Origin: Paraspadella gotoi
Lineage: Eukaryota > Chaetognatha
DNA length: 64,000 nt
Assembly (NCBI GenBank): GCA_051294375.1
Contig: CM119264.1
Coordinates: forward strand, 16,341,245-16,405,244
Direction: 5' to 3'
The notes under the pieces are model-generated. The model worked only from the letters and a program-made list of their open reading frames with translations. It had not been told where the DNA came from and ran no database searches. The translations under genes were made by a program, and so were the position numbers. The number at the start of each line of letters is the position of its first letter. The stretch's first letter is position 1. Shown here piece after piece: positions 34,911 through 48,952 of this stretch.

Positions 34911-36563
34911 GATAAAGGATTTTGGTGGTCTGACTTCTTTTCTTTTTTTTTTCTTTCTTCGTCCTTTCTTTTCTCCTCCCATCTGCATGTCATGTCCGAG
35001 AGCAGATAAGGAAAAAAGCGAACGAAGAAAAGCGATTAAAAGAGGCGAAATGGGAAAAGAAAAAAAAAAAGAAAAGAAATGAAAAATAAAAAGGAGAAAA
35101 AATAAAAATGAAGAAGAGCTCGAAGAAAAATGAGAAAAAGAAAATAGCGGAGAAGATTCCTCCCCGACGGCGGCGGCGCAGTCTCAGGCCGCAGTCTCAG
35201 TCCCTGGGCAGTCTCAGCCGCCGTCATAAAAAACGGGGAATTCATTTGAAGACTTGCAAAGGCTGGAAATGCAAGACGGAACCGGAAGAGAATCGACGTA
35301 GACGTCTGGATAAAGTAAGTTCTCAAAAGTTTTTGAAGATCAACTTGTATTGGGCAAACAAAAACTAACAATTGTTTTATTTAGCGTCGTTCATTTTCAA
35401 TTCATATACTTCACTTGGTGTTGACTCTCTTGACTGCATAAAACGGCATATATTCCGAATACTAGGAACCGGCCACATCAAACTACAAATTTACCTAAAC
35501 CAGCCAGCCAACGCAACCGGTTCTCCGCTCTCGTCCTCGATGCAAAAGTCAGAAGTCGATTTATCTCATTTTCATGTAATATATTTTTAGTATTCTCTTG
35601 TCAAGCCTCGTATAAATATTCTATTAACCCTTTTATGAGATAAATTATGCGCAAGGATTTTTCCTCTGAGTTGAGATTACGAAATACCCATTTTTTTAAT
35701 GTACATAAAAAACGGTCTATTTTTAGCCGACGTGAAACTGCAAATCATTGCGTTTCAACACGTATGGTATCCTTTTGTATCGAAAACTTTCCGATATGTT
35801 TGAACTGAGGTTCGTGATTTTTATATCTGTTGTAATTACTTTTATTGCTCATACCACAGTTTTTCAAGTTTATTCAAAAATACCAAATAATATCCAGAAT
35901 TTGAGCCAATGAGGGCGATACATATTGCAATAACGTCGCATACTGCTATGCATATTACATATCGCGAATCCCACATGGAGAAGATTTCTTGCGCATTTCC
36001 TCTCGGAGAATCCGGCCGTTGGCCTTGGAAGGGAGTAGGAACCGAAAAATGAATCATAATCCCAGCGATTAATCTTTTCTCTTTCGCTATTGCGACACAT
36101 TAATATCGTGTTGCTCCTGAGTGATTCAAAGGAAATAATTCATTTCGATGAACGAGGTTATTCGTTGGCTCACCTCTCGCCGACTCAACACATAGACGTT
36201 AAGCGTGATTGCTTTTTCTGGGGCTACGTGTTTGACTTTCCCCGTTTCCCTCTCGATGCGATTAACTCACTGGATATCCAATTCAAATAAAAGAAAAAAA
36301 CAATAAGTTTATTAATTTTACTGTAGGATATTTGAGTTTGATCTCCTCCACGCCTCATCCTTGTTGTTCATAGTTTTCAGCCCAAGCTTTTCACAAGTAA
36401 AATTATTATTTTTTTTGTTTTTTGGTTTCCACGAGTTCCAATCAGCCAAAACTGCGAGAGAAGAGGCGCGTCCAAACGCTGCTGCTTGTTATTCCACTCA
36501 CGAAACTTTATATGATGTTTCTTAACCCGAGTTGACCTCGGCAACGGAGAATGAAGGTCTGTT

Positions 36564-36685
<122 letters not shown>

Positions 36686-37107
36686 CACACACACACGATT
36701 TATTTTTTTCTTTCACACTTTCGTTGCTAAAAGAGAAGCGAGTAAGGAAAAAAAGACGATTTATTACTATTTTTATATATTGTTTTTTATTTCCTGGTCC
36801 TACCAACCCATCGTTGTACGAACGATAAATGCTTTATGATTTCAAATAATATGTCTAAAAAGTGCTACACAGTCAAATAATTTTTACTTTAGGACAATAA
36901 ATGTTTCATTAAACGGTCAGATAGACACTTATATATTAACTTCTGCCTCAGTTATTTTCTGAAATTTTATTTAAAATCCTTGAATTAAAAGTTATCTTTT
37001 CCAAACCTCGGATATTCCTTTGGCTTTTCCTAGACGCGTATAGTTTTAGTTTTTTTTACTTTGTTATTTTTTTATTTTTTTTTTTTTAATAAGCTCTGTA
37101 GAGTAGA

Positions 37108-38415
37108 ATGCCGCCCCATAACGACCACGATCACCACGACCACTGCGACGACCACAAGAAAGATTGCGATCAGCAGCGCGACTGCGACCACAAGAACGAC
37201 TGCGAAAAAAAGCGCGACTGCGACCACGACGACCGACGCAACGCCCACAAGCAGGTCCACAAGGAAAATCCACGGTTGCGACGAATGGCGATCCGCTGGT
37301 CGCCCGATCCTTGCGACTCGCCTGTGGGTGGCGCCGCAGGATGCGCCTGTTTGAAGGCCAAGAACGAGCCGCGCCCCTGTCGGCCTCTAGCGAAAACCAA
37401 CTGGCGACGAGAAAATCGATGAGCTCGTCGACGATTGGTTGAGGTGAGGGCGAGGGACGCTTTCGCGGGGTGACACTCCAGAAGGAAGCCTTTTCGCAGG
37501 GAGGAATTGGCTCTCGTATAGGAAAAAGAACTAGGATGGGGCAAAGGAGTTTTTAAGGGGAGAGGCGATGATGTGCGCAAACAAGTTTTTTGATGGCGGA
37601 CGCGCTCTGTGGGCATAAACGAATCCGCGTGGGTTATCATTTACTGGTTTTATTAATTTATTGGATGCCTCTTCCAGATGGGATGAGTGCAAAATCACTC
37701 GAAAACAAATTGTTCGATTAGCAGACGAGGGAAACGTTCCGAGTAAAATTGAAAATAAAACCAATGATTTGGAGAGACATAGTGAGATCATGGCAAGTGG
37801 TTACCCCCTCATCTATCGACCAGCCCTGACGGCACGCTTGGCGACTGCGTCAAGTTCGGCCCTGGAGGAATCCGCGCGCCCATGGGCGCCGTTTCAGCTT
37901 TAATGAACGACTGACGGTCGTGCAGACTTCGCAAGGCCTCCTCCGCTACTCAGAGTTATGTTTCAGGACGATCTGCAGGACAGAGGAATAGTCGTCGGTG
38001 AGTGAAGATTTAATATGGTATAGACTATATGAGGTTCTCTCTCTCTCTCTCTCTCTCTCTCCTCCTCTCTCTCTCTCTCTTGTTTTTTAGTAACAAGCTT
38101 TTTACTAAAAAGTCATATAGCCGCAGAAAGGCGTGCCCAGGGCCGTATCCGTAGATTCATCATTCATTCATTCATTCATTCATTCATTCTCCTCTCTCTC
38201 TTCTCTTCTCTCTTCGTGTTTCATTGCAATTGGAGAGGTTTCATAAGAGTTTGTTCATACCGGACCTGTATGTTTAGAAGTGTCGATGCACTTTTGTTCA
38301 ACAAGGAAAAAGTCACCCAATTAATTTGTAAAATATTCTAGAGAAATAGGTAGCTATTAAACAGGCCCCTCAGAGTGTGCCTAAGAGCCGCAAAGTAATT
38401 TAATATTGTCTATTG

Positions 38416-38458
<43 letters not shown>

Positions 38459-38542
38459 CTCTCTCCTTCTCTCTCGCTCTCTCTCTCCCTTCACTCGCAA
38501 GGCTACGACGGGGCGACACAAACTCACAACGTATTCGCTCAA
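37108..38542 (+). pseudogene. Partial third PGM2 copy (exons 1-3) in the right arm of the palindrome
   Basis: Exon 1 is 37108-37443 (ATG, four DCD hexapeptides, frame lost after HKEN by indels). Exon 2 is 37678-37997 (RWDECKITRKQIVRLADEGN, then broken by indels). Exon 3 starts at 38502 after a CT-rich acceptor and is cut by the N gap at 38543. The order and splice sites mirror copy B in inverted orientation. Likely an inverted assembly copy, not an independent gene. Confidence 0.85.
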
Positions 38543-38977
38543 NNNNNNNNNNNNNNNNNNNNNNNNNATTCTTTCCCTCCTTTCCCTTCTCCGCTCTCTG
38601 TCACCCGCGCCGTATGTCTTTCTATGTATTCATTCAATCCTTTCACAATGACAATGCCATTCTCCCATAAGGGGCATCCCCCTTTCTTGCCTTTGACATC
38701 CTAGTCTCTCTTTCGCATTAGTATTATGATTTCTCTCTTCATTTCACTCCCCGTCCTTTCCTTATCAACTCGCATTCTTTCCTTTTACATCCTTGTCCTT
38801 CCCGTGTCCTTGCGCTTCTTTTCCCCCTTTTGGGTCCTTTTTTCTTCACCCCCTTTTTGCATCTCCGTTTCCAAGCATCTTCTCAAACTTCGCGTCTCCT
38901 TTCTTTCCACCTCCTCGCGCATCTTCCCGTGCCCGTCGCTTCTTTCGGCGTCGCGCAACTTCCCTCTCCTTCTTTTC

Positions 38978-39021
<44 letters not shown>

Positions 39022-39734
39022 GAGAGAAAGAGAAAGAGAGGAAAGTCAGAAAGGGGGAGAGCGGGAGAATTGTGCGGGGTCAAATATTCGCCCCCTCGAA
39101 ATTGATGTTCCGTGTTGGATGTGATCCCCGTCGGGTCTTAAAACCCGCCCTGAATATTCCATCATCGCACGAACCTTAAGCGGAGATGGGTATGATCGGG
39201 AACGGGAGAGAGGGGAAAGGGATTAGGTAAAAAAATGAAAAGAAAATGGCGGGAAGAGGCAACGATCTCTTTTTTTCTGATATGGGACGACGAAAAAAAA
39301 AAAATCCCGCTTTTATCTCAAAAAAATATTCAGAATTTTTATGACCGTCGCCCTTGTCTCGCGCTTTTGTTTCTCTTTCGTCAAAAAAAAATTTACAAGC
39401 GGGATAAATGTTTTAATTTATCGGGCGTGAGGGGACCGATTAAAGTAGTAGGCAAAATCTGATTCTTAAAAGCTTCGATTTAGAATTGATTTTTGATGAG
39501 GATTAAAAGTTGAAGAAAGTTGAATATTATCTATTGTAAAAGACTCGTAACTGTAATCCATCTTATTCACTGGAAAATAAAATACAGCATCGTTCACTCC
39601 AAAAATCGTCTCGGCCGTTGTCGTCGTCGTCGTCGTCATCCATGACATCACCATGGACGCTCCCATTCGCTGAGTCTGGCGCCAATCGCCAAATCCCCAT
39701 CTAGCGACGAAGAATCGCGTTCACTTTCGAGAAT

Positions 39735-40080
39735 AAAAATAAAAGGGAAGCGAATCGATTCCGATTTGGAGATGAAAGGACAGAGAATGAAAGAAAAAGA
39801 CGATACCCAAGGATTGATCGTCGAGGAGGGGGGGAGATAGAAGATACTGTGGGATTAAGATTGATAGAAGACGATACAGTCGGATAAAAGTCGGAAATCG
39901 AGGACGAGACATACTAATGACTAATTTCTAATGAGCAAGAAAAGATTAATCATGGATTTAATAGGAGGATCGAAGACGATAATGGTAAATTAAATTTGTA
40001 GTATAGTTAAACCAAAGCGATGATAATGAAGCAGAATCCAAGGGGTAATGGTTTACGAAACGATACTGCAGGATCGAGAT
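39735..40080 (+). repeat. Degenerate GACGATAC/GGAT-rich repeat region
   Basis: Words such as AGACGATAC, GGATTGATCG and GGATCGAAGACGATAA recur irregularly. No coding frame survives. Confidence 0.3.
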
Positions 40081-40179
40081 GACAGCGTGAATACATCGAC
40101 GACGACATCGCAGAAAGAATATGGAGTTGAGAAGATGACGGACGAAATGAAAAAAAGGAAAAAGAAACGAGCGACGGCG

Positions 40180-40545
40180 GGAGGACATCAAACAGGAGAG
40201 AATATGAAAGGGGGAATCTTGGCTCAATATTCAGCTGGAGCGGATATGAAAGGAGCCTGACATCGAACAGGAGTGAACGAAAAAAAAAGGGTTATAATCT
40301 TTGCCTGAAATCAAATAGGAATTAATAAGAAAGGAACATATTTAGCCTGTCGTCATACCGGAGTAAGAAAAAAAAATATTGGTATGAAATCTAACCGGAG
40401 TGAATAGGAAATTGAAACTTGGCCTGACAATCTCTAAAGGAGCAATCGTGGCCTCGGCAGTGAATATTAGATATGAAAAGAGAAATCCTAGCCAGACGAG
40501 CAAGCAGAAGCGAATTTGAAAGGAGCAATCTTGGGCTGACAAAGA
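40180..40545 (+). repeat. Degenerate tandem repeat (about 50-60 bp unit)
   Basis: Recurring words TTGGCCTGACA, CAAACAGGAGTGAA, ATATGAAAGGAGC appear five to seven times with drift (for example 40195, 40262, 40310, 40355, 40420, 40500). Confidence 0.5.
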
Positions 40546-40712
40546 AGAATCAGTTTCAGAGCCAAAGATTTTCTCGCCCTCCGACGGAACGACGTTGACC
40601 CCAGCGATGGCGTCAGCTGTCACACGAGTTGTGACAAAATAAGCCTGGTGAGGGAGTTTTGATTTGAGCGTTGTGACTGGAGAGAAACGCGTTCTTCCCG
40701 AGGATTTAACTG

Positions 40713-40743
40713 ACTCTCTCTCTCTTCCCTCTCTCTCTCTCTC

Positions 40744-40805
<62 letters not shown>
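40713..40805 (+). repeat. (CT)n microsatellite
   Basis: Imperfect then perfect CT. Confidence 0.85.
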
Positions 40806-40809
<4 letters not shown>

Positions 40810-42657
40810 CTCTTTCCCGCGTCTCATCTTTTAGCCTTCGAATTTTCTTTTTTTCCCAACCCGTTTAAACCCTTTTTTCTTTTTCATTTTTTCTTTTTCT
40901 TCTTTCCTTCTATTTTCTCTCCCCATCCTTACGCGCTCTAAAATCACGCCATCACTCAGTCTCACCATTTCACTCTCTCCCCCTCGTCTCCCCTCTTTTC
41001 GTGCGGCGGTTGTAACGAGGACAGCGCCTCACGCGACGAGAATAGAAAAAAGGCGAAAAAAGACGCCGTTGTCATTGGTTTCCAAGCGACGTCAACGACG
41101 ACGACAATATTTTTAAACTAAAGGAAAACTTAAAGTAAAGCGCTAAATTTAACTTGGTAACCGGGATATTTGACGAAAAATTATTTTATTTTTTTTTTCT
41201 GCCTCTAAGGCAACCACGGAAAAAATAAATTAGTAGAAGGCAAGTCCTCGCCGAAATATAGCGAAGTCAGTATAGTATAAAGCGACGACGACGACAACGA
41301 CGACAAAAGCGTTCATCTCGGTCGCGCCACCAAAAAAGCGGATTCAATATCACGAGATGTAATTCGCCAGAGCCTCCTTTTGATAAGGCAGCTTTATGTA
41401 GATTCTATTGACGCCTGACCCAATATATTCCGTCGGAGGGCGGTGGCTTTGGGGTGGGGGTGGGGGATCGAAAAAATAAAAAGAAAAAGTTGTAGGGGTA
41501 AAATGAGTAAGATTCGGAAAAGAAGGTTTGTGTTAGAAAATTGGAGAGAAAAGACTTACGAGTCCATAAAAATGGAAAACTGAACAAAGAATAAGGGACG
41601 AGAGAAAACTATACATAGTTTGGGCTAGAACGTAAGAGCCAAAAATTATTATTTTAACACTACGAAAGAAAAAGGGAGACGATTCTTAAACCGACTCTTC
41701 CAGAAAATCTGATGAAAAAGTCGATCGCAGACGACGAATGGCGCCCTCGATGAGGTAAGGAAATGACAAAGTCACGTGACAACAGTGCCATTTTGGTCGG
41801 CGTCAAAGGCCAATGGCAGGAAACTAAATCGCGCCGGTGGCGTGGATTTCTCGTTGTTAGCGGCGTCGGGTAAACCGTGAAGGAATTCGGGCCAACTCAA
41901 ACTACGACAGCAAACAGACTCAATTTAATTTTCTTAGGTATATAATCTCCGTTTAAATTCGACAGTAAAGCATTCTCCTTTCTCCATGGTCCCGCTCATC
42001 CTTTTTTTTTTATTTTGGCGGAGAAATTGGAACTGGGCCCAAAATTCGAGACCCGAGCGAAGCGATACAACTTTAGGATTTTTTTATTTCCTCCCAAGCA
42101 AATTTGTTGAACAACGACTGAGGACTGAGGAGAGAAGGGGATGAGGAAGGGGAGAGAGGGGATATAGAAGGGAATGGTGGCACAATGGAAGGGCGAAGTG
42201 GCTGGGACTCGGGAAGGGATAGAATTAAAGGGGGCGGATAGAAATGGGAAAAAAAAATTTTATTCAGACAGATCGGCAAAAATTGGGATCGAAGAAAAAG
42301 GGTCGCGAATTAGAAAAAAGACTTGGGAGCCTTTCATTGCTGAAGACCCCCGCTGGGAAGAGGGGGAGGAGGAGGAGGAGGAGGAGGAGGAGAAGAAAGT
42401 TGAGGAGGAAGAGGAATAGAGGAGGAGAGAAAAGTGTGGGTGGAAGGCAAAGCGTTGTCTTGGCTCGATAAGAAAGCGCGGGAAGATTTAAACCCAAGAA
42501 CAGCTACATCAACCATTCTCATTTATCGCTTTTAATATTTCATCTGTATTCATCTGTTTCATCTGTGCGTAGCAAAGACTAAAGAGTAAAATAGCAAAAT
42601 GATGATGGAAGCCATTTTTTCAGGATGAACGCCAGGCAGTAAGTGAATTAGCGTTCC

Positions 42658-42659
<2 letters not shown>

Positions 42660-42740
<81 letters not shown>

Positions 42741-42780
42741 GTCTATCTCTCTCTCTGTCTATCTCTCCCTCTCTCTCTTT
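42660..42780 (+). repeat. (CT)n microsatellite
   Basis: Perfect CT then (CTGTCTAT) variants; followed by a GC-rich, CpG-rich stretch to 42965 that could be promoter-like but has no firm motif set. Confidence 0.85.
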
Positions 42781-43099
42781 GGCGCGCGCAGAGTTCCGAG
42801 GGTGACGCCACGGGCAACGCCGCAGGAAGCGCCGCCCAACAGTTTTCGCTTCTTCCTTTAAATGCCGAGCGAGAAGCGGAAGTGGGCGTGGCGCCAAGAG
42901 GACGTCACGCGCCGCCCTCCGTCGAGACTCGGCCACTTTTACGCGGTAGGGAACCACCGCGTTCGATGAATGACAAAACCGCCTCAGTCTCTTCTTCTCT
43001 TCTCTCGTTCTTTGTCAGCGTCGCTCTTTGTTAGTCCGCTCGTTTCTGTGATTTTTGCAAGAATGCATGGCATGCCCTCCTCTCTCTTCTATTCAATTC

Positions 43100-43131
43100 C
43101 AGCCAGTCTCTCTCATACTCTCTCTCTCTCT

Positions 43132-43166
<35 letters not shown>

Positions 43167-43468
43167 GTCCTTCTCTCTATTCCTAACCTCTTTCTCTCTC
43201 TCCTTCTCTTTCTTTCTTTATTTCTCTCTTCTCTCCTCTTCTCTCTCTCACTCTCACTCTCTCTCTCTCTCTCTCTCCTTCTCATCTTTCTATCTTTCTC
43301 TCATCTCTCCTTCTCTTTCTTTCTTTATTTCTCTTCTCTCTCTCTTTTCTCCTCTCTCTCTCTTCTCTCTCTCTCTCTCTCTCTGTCTCTATCTCTCTCT
43401 CTCTCCCTTCTCTCTTTCTATCTTTCTCTCTCTCCTTCTCTTTCTTTCTTTATTTCTCTTCTCTCTCT

Positions 43469-43512
<44 letters not shown>
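43100..43512 (+). repeat. Long compound CT-rich satellite
   Basis: About 400 bases with a higher-order unit: CTCTCCTTCTCTTTCTTTCTTTATTTCTCTTCTC recurs near 43200, 43305 and 43432, roughly every 105-130 bases. Confidence 0.75.
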
Positions 43513-43514
<2 letters not shown>

Positions 43515-44179
43515 CTTCCCGAATCAATCTCTGGCCCCGTCAGTCCGCGGCTCATGACTGGGGAAAAGGGACCCACCGGTTCTCGAGATGGAATCTCGGT
43601 GATGAGAGACGCTGGAGCTAAAAAAAGAATAGCTCCCTTTTCTCTAGAGGAGCTGAGCTGGAGCGGCGTGCGAGTGATCGGTTAGATCAATAAAAGACTG
43701 CATACAGCATCCCCTGGTTTAAAGTTCTGTGAATCTCGAATATCATTTTCTTTTGAAATAACTATGATTAACCATGTAGTGATTTTTTATAAATTTTAAT
43801 TTAAGTTAATTTGAATTGTCACTAAAGAGATAACGTTTGAATGCAGGTATGAACTGGCATCCTGACTTGCGATGTGCCATCTCCTCGACAATAGCAGTAT
43901 TTTCAATCAAGATTGACTCGTCCTTATTTTCTTCCACATCTAACGCGGGCACGAATTTCGTGGTCTTCGCGGGAGGCGAGAAAGTGCGAGAGACGCGTCT
44001 CGGATTTCCGACGGAATTTCGCCGGTTCCATGACAGTTTTCAGCCTTCAACATCACAGACCCAATCTTCTGTGAAACTCGGACTCACAAAGATAAAAGGC
44101 GAGTCACCCAGAACTAAGACCGGCGAAAAAAGTGTTGAAAAAGGCGGTACCCAGATAGACGCGAAAGAGGAAAAGTGAG

Positions 44180-44300
44180 AGGAGAGAGATGAGAGAGGAA
44201 GAGAGGAGAGAGAGAGAGAGATGAAGTAGAGAGGACGATGAGAACGAGAAGAGAGAGAGAGATGAGGGGAGGAGGGACAGAGATAAGAGAGAGAGAGAGA
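44180..44300 (+). repeat. GA-rich imperfect microsatellite
   Basis: AGAGAGAGATGAG-type units. Confidence 0.8.
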
Positions 44301-45329
44301 TGTCGGCCTCAGCAATTTAATTCATTCATTCTGTGAGTGACCCCATGACCTCGGAGGTGATGGGCGGTGGCTAGCGAGACTCACCAATGGAATCGGGAGA
44401 AGAGCTGGGCAGTCCGAAGTCCTTACTTTTGTTTTCACCAAACTTTTTACCATATTGTGCCGAACTTTTTATTTAAAGCGAGTTCTTGAAATATAAGATT
44501 ATTTTTTGTTCTTCGCGATTTTGATGTTTTTTTCTACTTAACTAATTATTAAACCGGCCGCCCAAATAGCCTATTAAATAAATAAATAAGTAAATAACTC
44601 TAGCCGACCAAAAAAGAAATATAACATGAGAGAATTACCTAATTTTAATTTATCGTGAATTGATAAGACGAGATTACGTGACTGACTCAACCTCATGAGC
44701 TTCACAAGAAGCAAAGCTTCGAGCCGAGTGCGTTCGTCTCAGATTTCACTGATTTTTGATAACATTCACGTCTACTTCCTTCGTTTATAATAATACAATA
44801 AAAAAAACGACGAATACGACTCATCCGATGCTGACGTCGAACGACGTCGAACGACGACGAACGACAACGACGACGACCACGACGACAACGACGACAACGA
44901 CGACGACGACTGAAAATGAGGCATCGAACTTGTTCTGGTCTTGGACCCGTGAGACTCGAGAAGATTCGATGTGACGGAGAGAGATGGACGAATGGACGAA
45001 TGGACATGTAATTGTATGCCAGCGAGAGACTTCGCGACAACGACGACGACGCCATCTTCGTCTTTATCTTTCGGCATTTTGGTTCCATTTCTTTTTCTTT
45101 CTTTTTTTGAAAGGAAATTGAATATTTTCTCGTTTATTTCCGACGGATTCGTCTGCTAAGAAGCAAAGGTCAGCATATAGGAAATTGATATAAGAGAAAA
45201 ATTGGAAACTGGAAAATTGGAAAAAAAAAGATGCATAAATATTAAACAATAAAGTTAAAATAATTCTTCTTAGGAGAAAATCTAAGAATGGCCTGAGAAC
45301 GGATAGCAAGGTTTCGGCCTGTAGTGACC

Positions 45330-45500
45330 TAGAATCACAATCAGTTGGATAAGACTGTTCCTTCCATCAGCGCCGTAATAGCGCTAAGGCTTTATCTCCG
45401 AACACAATGGTCCCGGGTTCCAGGCCTGGTCAGAACGGTGCGTGTAAAAAAAGAGACGGGCCGGTTAAACCACCGGAAGGAAGCCTACCGCCGGATTCGA
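45330..45500 (+). repeat. Possible tRNA-derived SINE
   Basis: A B-box-like GGTTCCAGGCC lies at 45416-45426 and an A-box-like TCAGTTGGATAAGAC at 45341-45355. The spacing (about 65 bases) is too long for a plain tRNA, and no acceptor stem pairs across it. A GC-rich tail follows. Confidence 0.35.
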
Positions 45501-46026
45501 AGTTCCGAAATGCAAGGCAACTGACCAAATAATCTACCAGATCCACTGGAGCCTATCCACTATCCAGTGTATCCACACCTTCTCCAGTTAGTCACTTCAC
45601 TTCAGGAAGAAAGAAGCGCGAAGAAGATATTTTGGAAATTGTAACTAACTTCATACTAACGTCATATAGTTTTTAAAAATACAATAAACAGTCAACAGTA
45701 AATACATACTGAATACATAGAATATAATAAAAAGCAAATACATTGATGATGGAATCGAATCCATTCGAATCAGATTCAGCTTCAGAAGCGAAAATGTTCG
45801 TCATAAAAGCGAATCGCCAGAGAGGCGGCAGTGGCGCAGTCATGGGACGCCGTGACGGGTTGCTGCGTCGTGGGTCGCGTTTGGCCAAGACGAGAATACA
45901 TTTCATCGCCATCGCGTTTCACATCCGGTTCCCATCGACGATTCGCATCCGGGTCACAAATCATCGCGAATCCATCCGTTTTCCCGAAAATCGCCGATTC
46001 AATTTCTCTTTTCTTCGTCGTCTGCG

Positions 46027-46058
<32 letters not shown>

Positions 46059-48634
46059 TTTGGTTCGAACCTTTCCGTGGGGACGACAAAAATAAAACTA
46101 ACTTCATGCGTATACGAATTATATTGAAAGATAGTTGAGGCAATGATCATCTCCACCGCCATCACCGTCGGTCCGCCATCAAGACCTGCTGCAGCGACAT
46201 CTTCGATATCATGATCGTTGTATCTCATTTCTTACTCATCAAGTTCGTCTTGATCAACATCTTCTATCTGTTGTCGTCGTCGTCGTCGTCGTCATCCGTG
46301 TTTCTCATTTGCCCAAAATTCAATTTCCTCAGGTGTTTAAAGACTCGACGCTTACGATCGAAAACGAAATTCAATTTGGAAACGCGGAGAGACATTCGGA
46401 AATAGAATACAGTGAAATCGGTTTAATCTGGCTCGAAATTCGGCTCTTGACTTTTGTTTAAAAAAAGTAATCATTTGTATATATATACTATATATAAATA
46501 TATATANNNNNNNNNNTATATACTATGCCGGATATGACGATTCGATTTTAAAAATATTTCAGAAATCAATTACTCGGCAATACAATCGAGTCAACAATTA
46601 ATTCCTCCGTACTAAGCGTTTTGCACAGTAATATCTTTGAATTTCCTCGTATTTCTCGGGAATTATTAATTCTTATTTCCAGGACTAACGACGCATCTTC
46701 GGTTTGCTTCGCTCGGTCGGCCGGCGAGGGGAAGCGCTAGAGGGCGATTCGAATCGTAAGGGGGAAAATAAATAAATTAAAGAGAAGAAACGAAAAGGTT
46801 TTCCGACGCTGCAAAGATCAGGCGGTAACAAAATTTCATGGGTTTCTTGGGAAGAGCAGGATAGTCGGAGAGTTATTGCGCTATTTTACTATTCTTAACA
46901 AGTTATTAACTAGATATAGTCCGTTAAAGCAAGTTTAGAGTCTTTATTCTAGCCATGTCTGATAAAATTTAGGCTCATAGAAAATTTAGTGACAAAATTC
47001 TGAAAATAGCGGTTACGATGAAAATATCAACAAATTAAAAAAAAAAAGAAAAGTAAAAGCTAAAATTCCTCTTGAAGATTTATAACAAAATCTTTTTTGT
47101 CTCTGAAATCTTTTTCATTAACAAAACATAAAAATAAACAATTTTAATCAAACCGTTTTTTTATGGCGATGCAAGTTCCCGTCGTGCGCTGCACCGACAC
47201 ATATTCGCCTAAGTGCTAAACTCTGGGGATTCGAACTAAGGAAGGCGAGAGAGGACTGAAAGAGAGAGGAAAGAGTCTTGAGATAAGAGAAGAGGAAAAA
47301 ATATAAGTAAAAAAAAAAATTAAAAAACCTCCGTAAATTTCACTAAATTCATCTCTTTTGCATTAAAAACTCCAAAGTGCAGAGAGTTGCAAATGCGAGG
47401 GAAAGATGAAAGAGATTAAACGCGGTTGTAGTTTTTATTTGTGAAATGAATGCAAGTATTGGTGACGAATTATCATTTACATACATGACAGCGAAAATTT
47501 TTAATCGATTTATTCAAGATCACTCAAGATGTAATAAGCAGTTTATTATCCCATCATCAACTGTTAAAAAAAAGTACCCAAAAGAGAAACGCACTTGGAC
47601 GAATGTTGACTTCATAAACCACTGCGGTTAAATTGAGTTAAAGAAAAATAGAGAATGAATATTGAATAATATAAAGAAATAAAGGAAAAAAGGAAAAGAT
47701 AAAAAAAAAAAGCAGAACGAGCGAATGTTGATTCCTCGTTTTTCTTTAGTTTTTGTTTGTGGGTTTTTTTCCCTTCAGCTTCTTTGATGGGTTTTTTTTT
47801 TCAATTTCCCTCCTTTTTTGTTTTCCTTCTCCGGGTTCATTTCTTTCTTCTCTCCATCTTTTCGGTGTTTAAGCCTTCGCGGCAGGTTGTGGATTTTTTT
47901 TCCCGAAATTGCTTAACTCAAACCAAGGCCCGCGACCGGCGTGTTTTGAAGGATGCGTTCTCCTTCTTGTTAATTTTGAGGTTCCATAACGTTTTTTTCG
48001 CTTTTGTCTCTGTCGTATTTACATTTTATTCTATTAATTAACCTAACCACTTTTTTCATTGAAATTGCTATTTTGTTCTTTTTTTATTGTTTCTTTTCCG
48101 TTAATATTCTATTATCATCTCTTTGCTTCCTCCGCGGGGTTTCAGTATTTGTTGATTCCTCTGTCTCTCTTCTTATCTTCTTTCTTCAATGACCTTTTCT
48201 TCATTCGCTTTGATTTCAGGCTTCGGGTTCTAATGATGCGACATTTTTCGCGACAAGATACGATTAAGCCGGCGCGGTGACATCATAATCTTCTTGTAAA
48301 CCAACTTTTATCAGCGAGATTTTTCAATTGAGAAAAAAAAACCTCCGTGAAACAATCATCGTAAACTGATCAGATTGAAAACCAAATGCGTACGAAGATG
48401 CTTAATAAAATGCAATGATATTTGTAATATTTTAATACAGCAATTAAATAACGCGGTCATGACTTGTAACCTCTGAAAATAACCAGTTTTTCCATTCGTG
48501 TTTCGCCAGTCACGTGGTTTAGATTGGCGACATGATTGCAAGGCTTGTTTTTTGGGCGTTGGGCTGAGCTCACGTTTCCTGGCAACTGGCCACTGGTCCG
48601 GAAAAAAAATCTGAGAACGAGATCGGAGAGAAGA

Positions 48635-48750
<116 letters not shown>

Positions 48751-48853
48751 GATCGAGAAATGGTTGGAAAACGGCTCTGCCAAAGACAACTTTTGATTGA
48801 GTCGGTTTGACGTAAAGGAAAAAAAAATCGTAGTCTGGAAATCGAATTAGTTT

Positions 48854-48897
48854 CCCTCGTGATTAAAGCCATCCAAGTTTTGGGGCGGAAAATTTAA

Positions 48898-48952
<55 letters not shown>

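Larger units (their letters stand above)
38568..42659. other. No firm gene
   Basis: Microsatellites, degenerate repeats and short frames. An E-box CACGTG near 41775 and CCAAT near 41811 lie close together, followed by GC-rich DNA, but no transcript is evident. Confidence 0.5.

Noticed and set aside
43031-43557. Long Ser/Leu and Arg/Glu open frames over microsatellites (also 63714-63987, 31551-31813, 48536-48872)
   Set aside because: They are direct translations of (CT)n or (GA)n and would be open in any such tract.
44756-44974. Poly-Thr frame
   Set aside because: Translation of an (ACG)n repeat.
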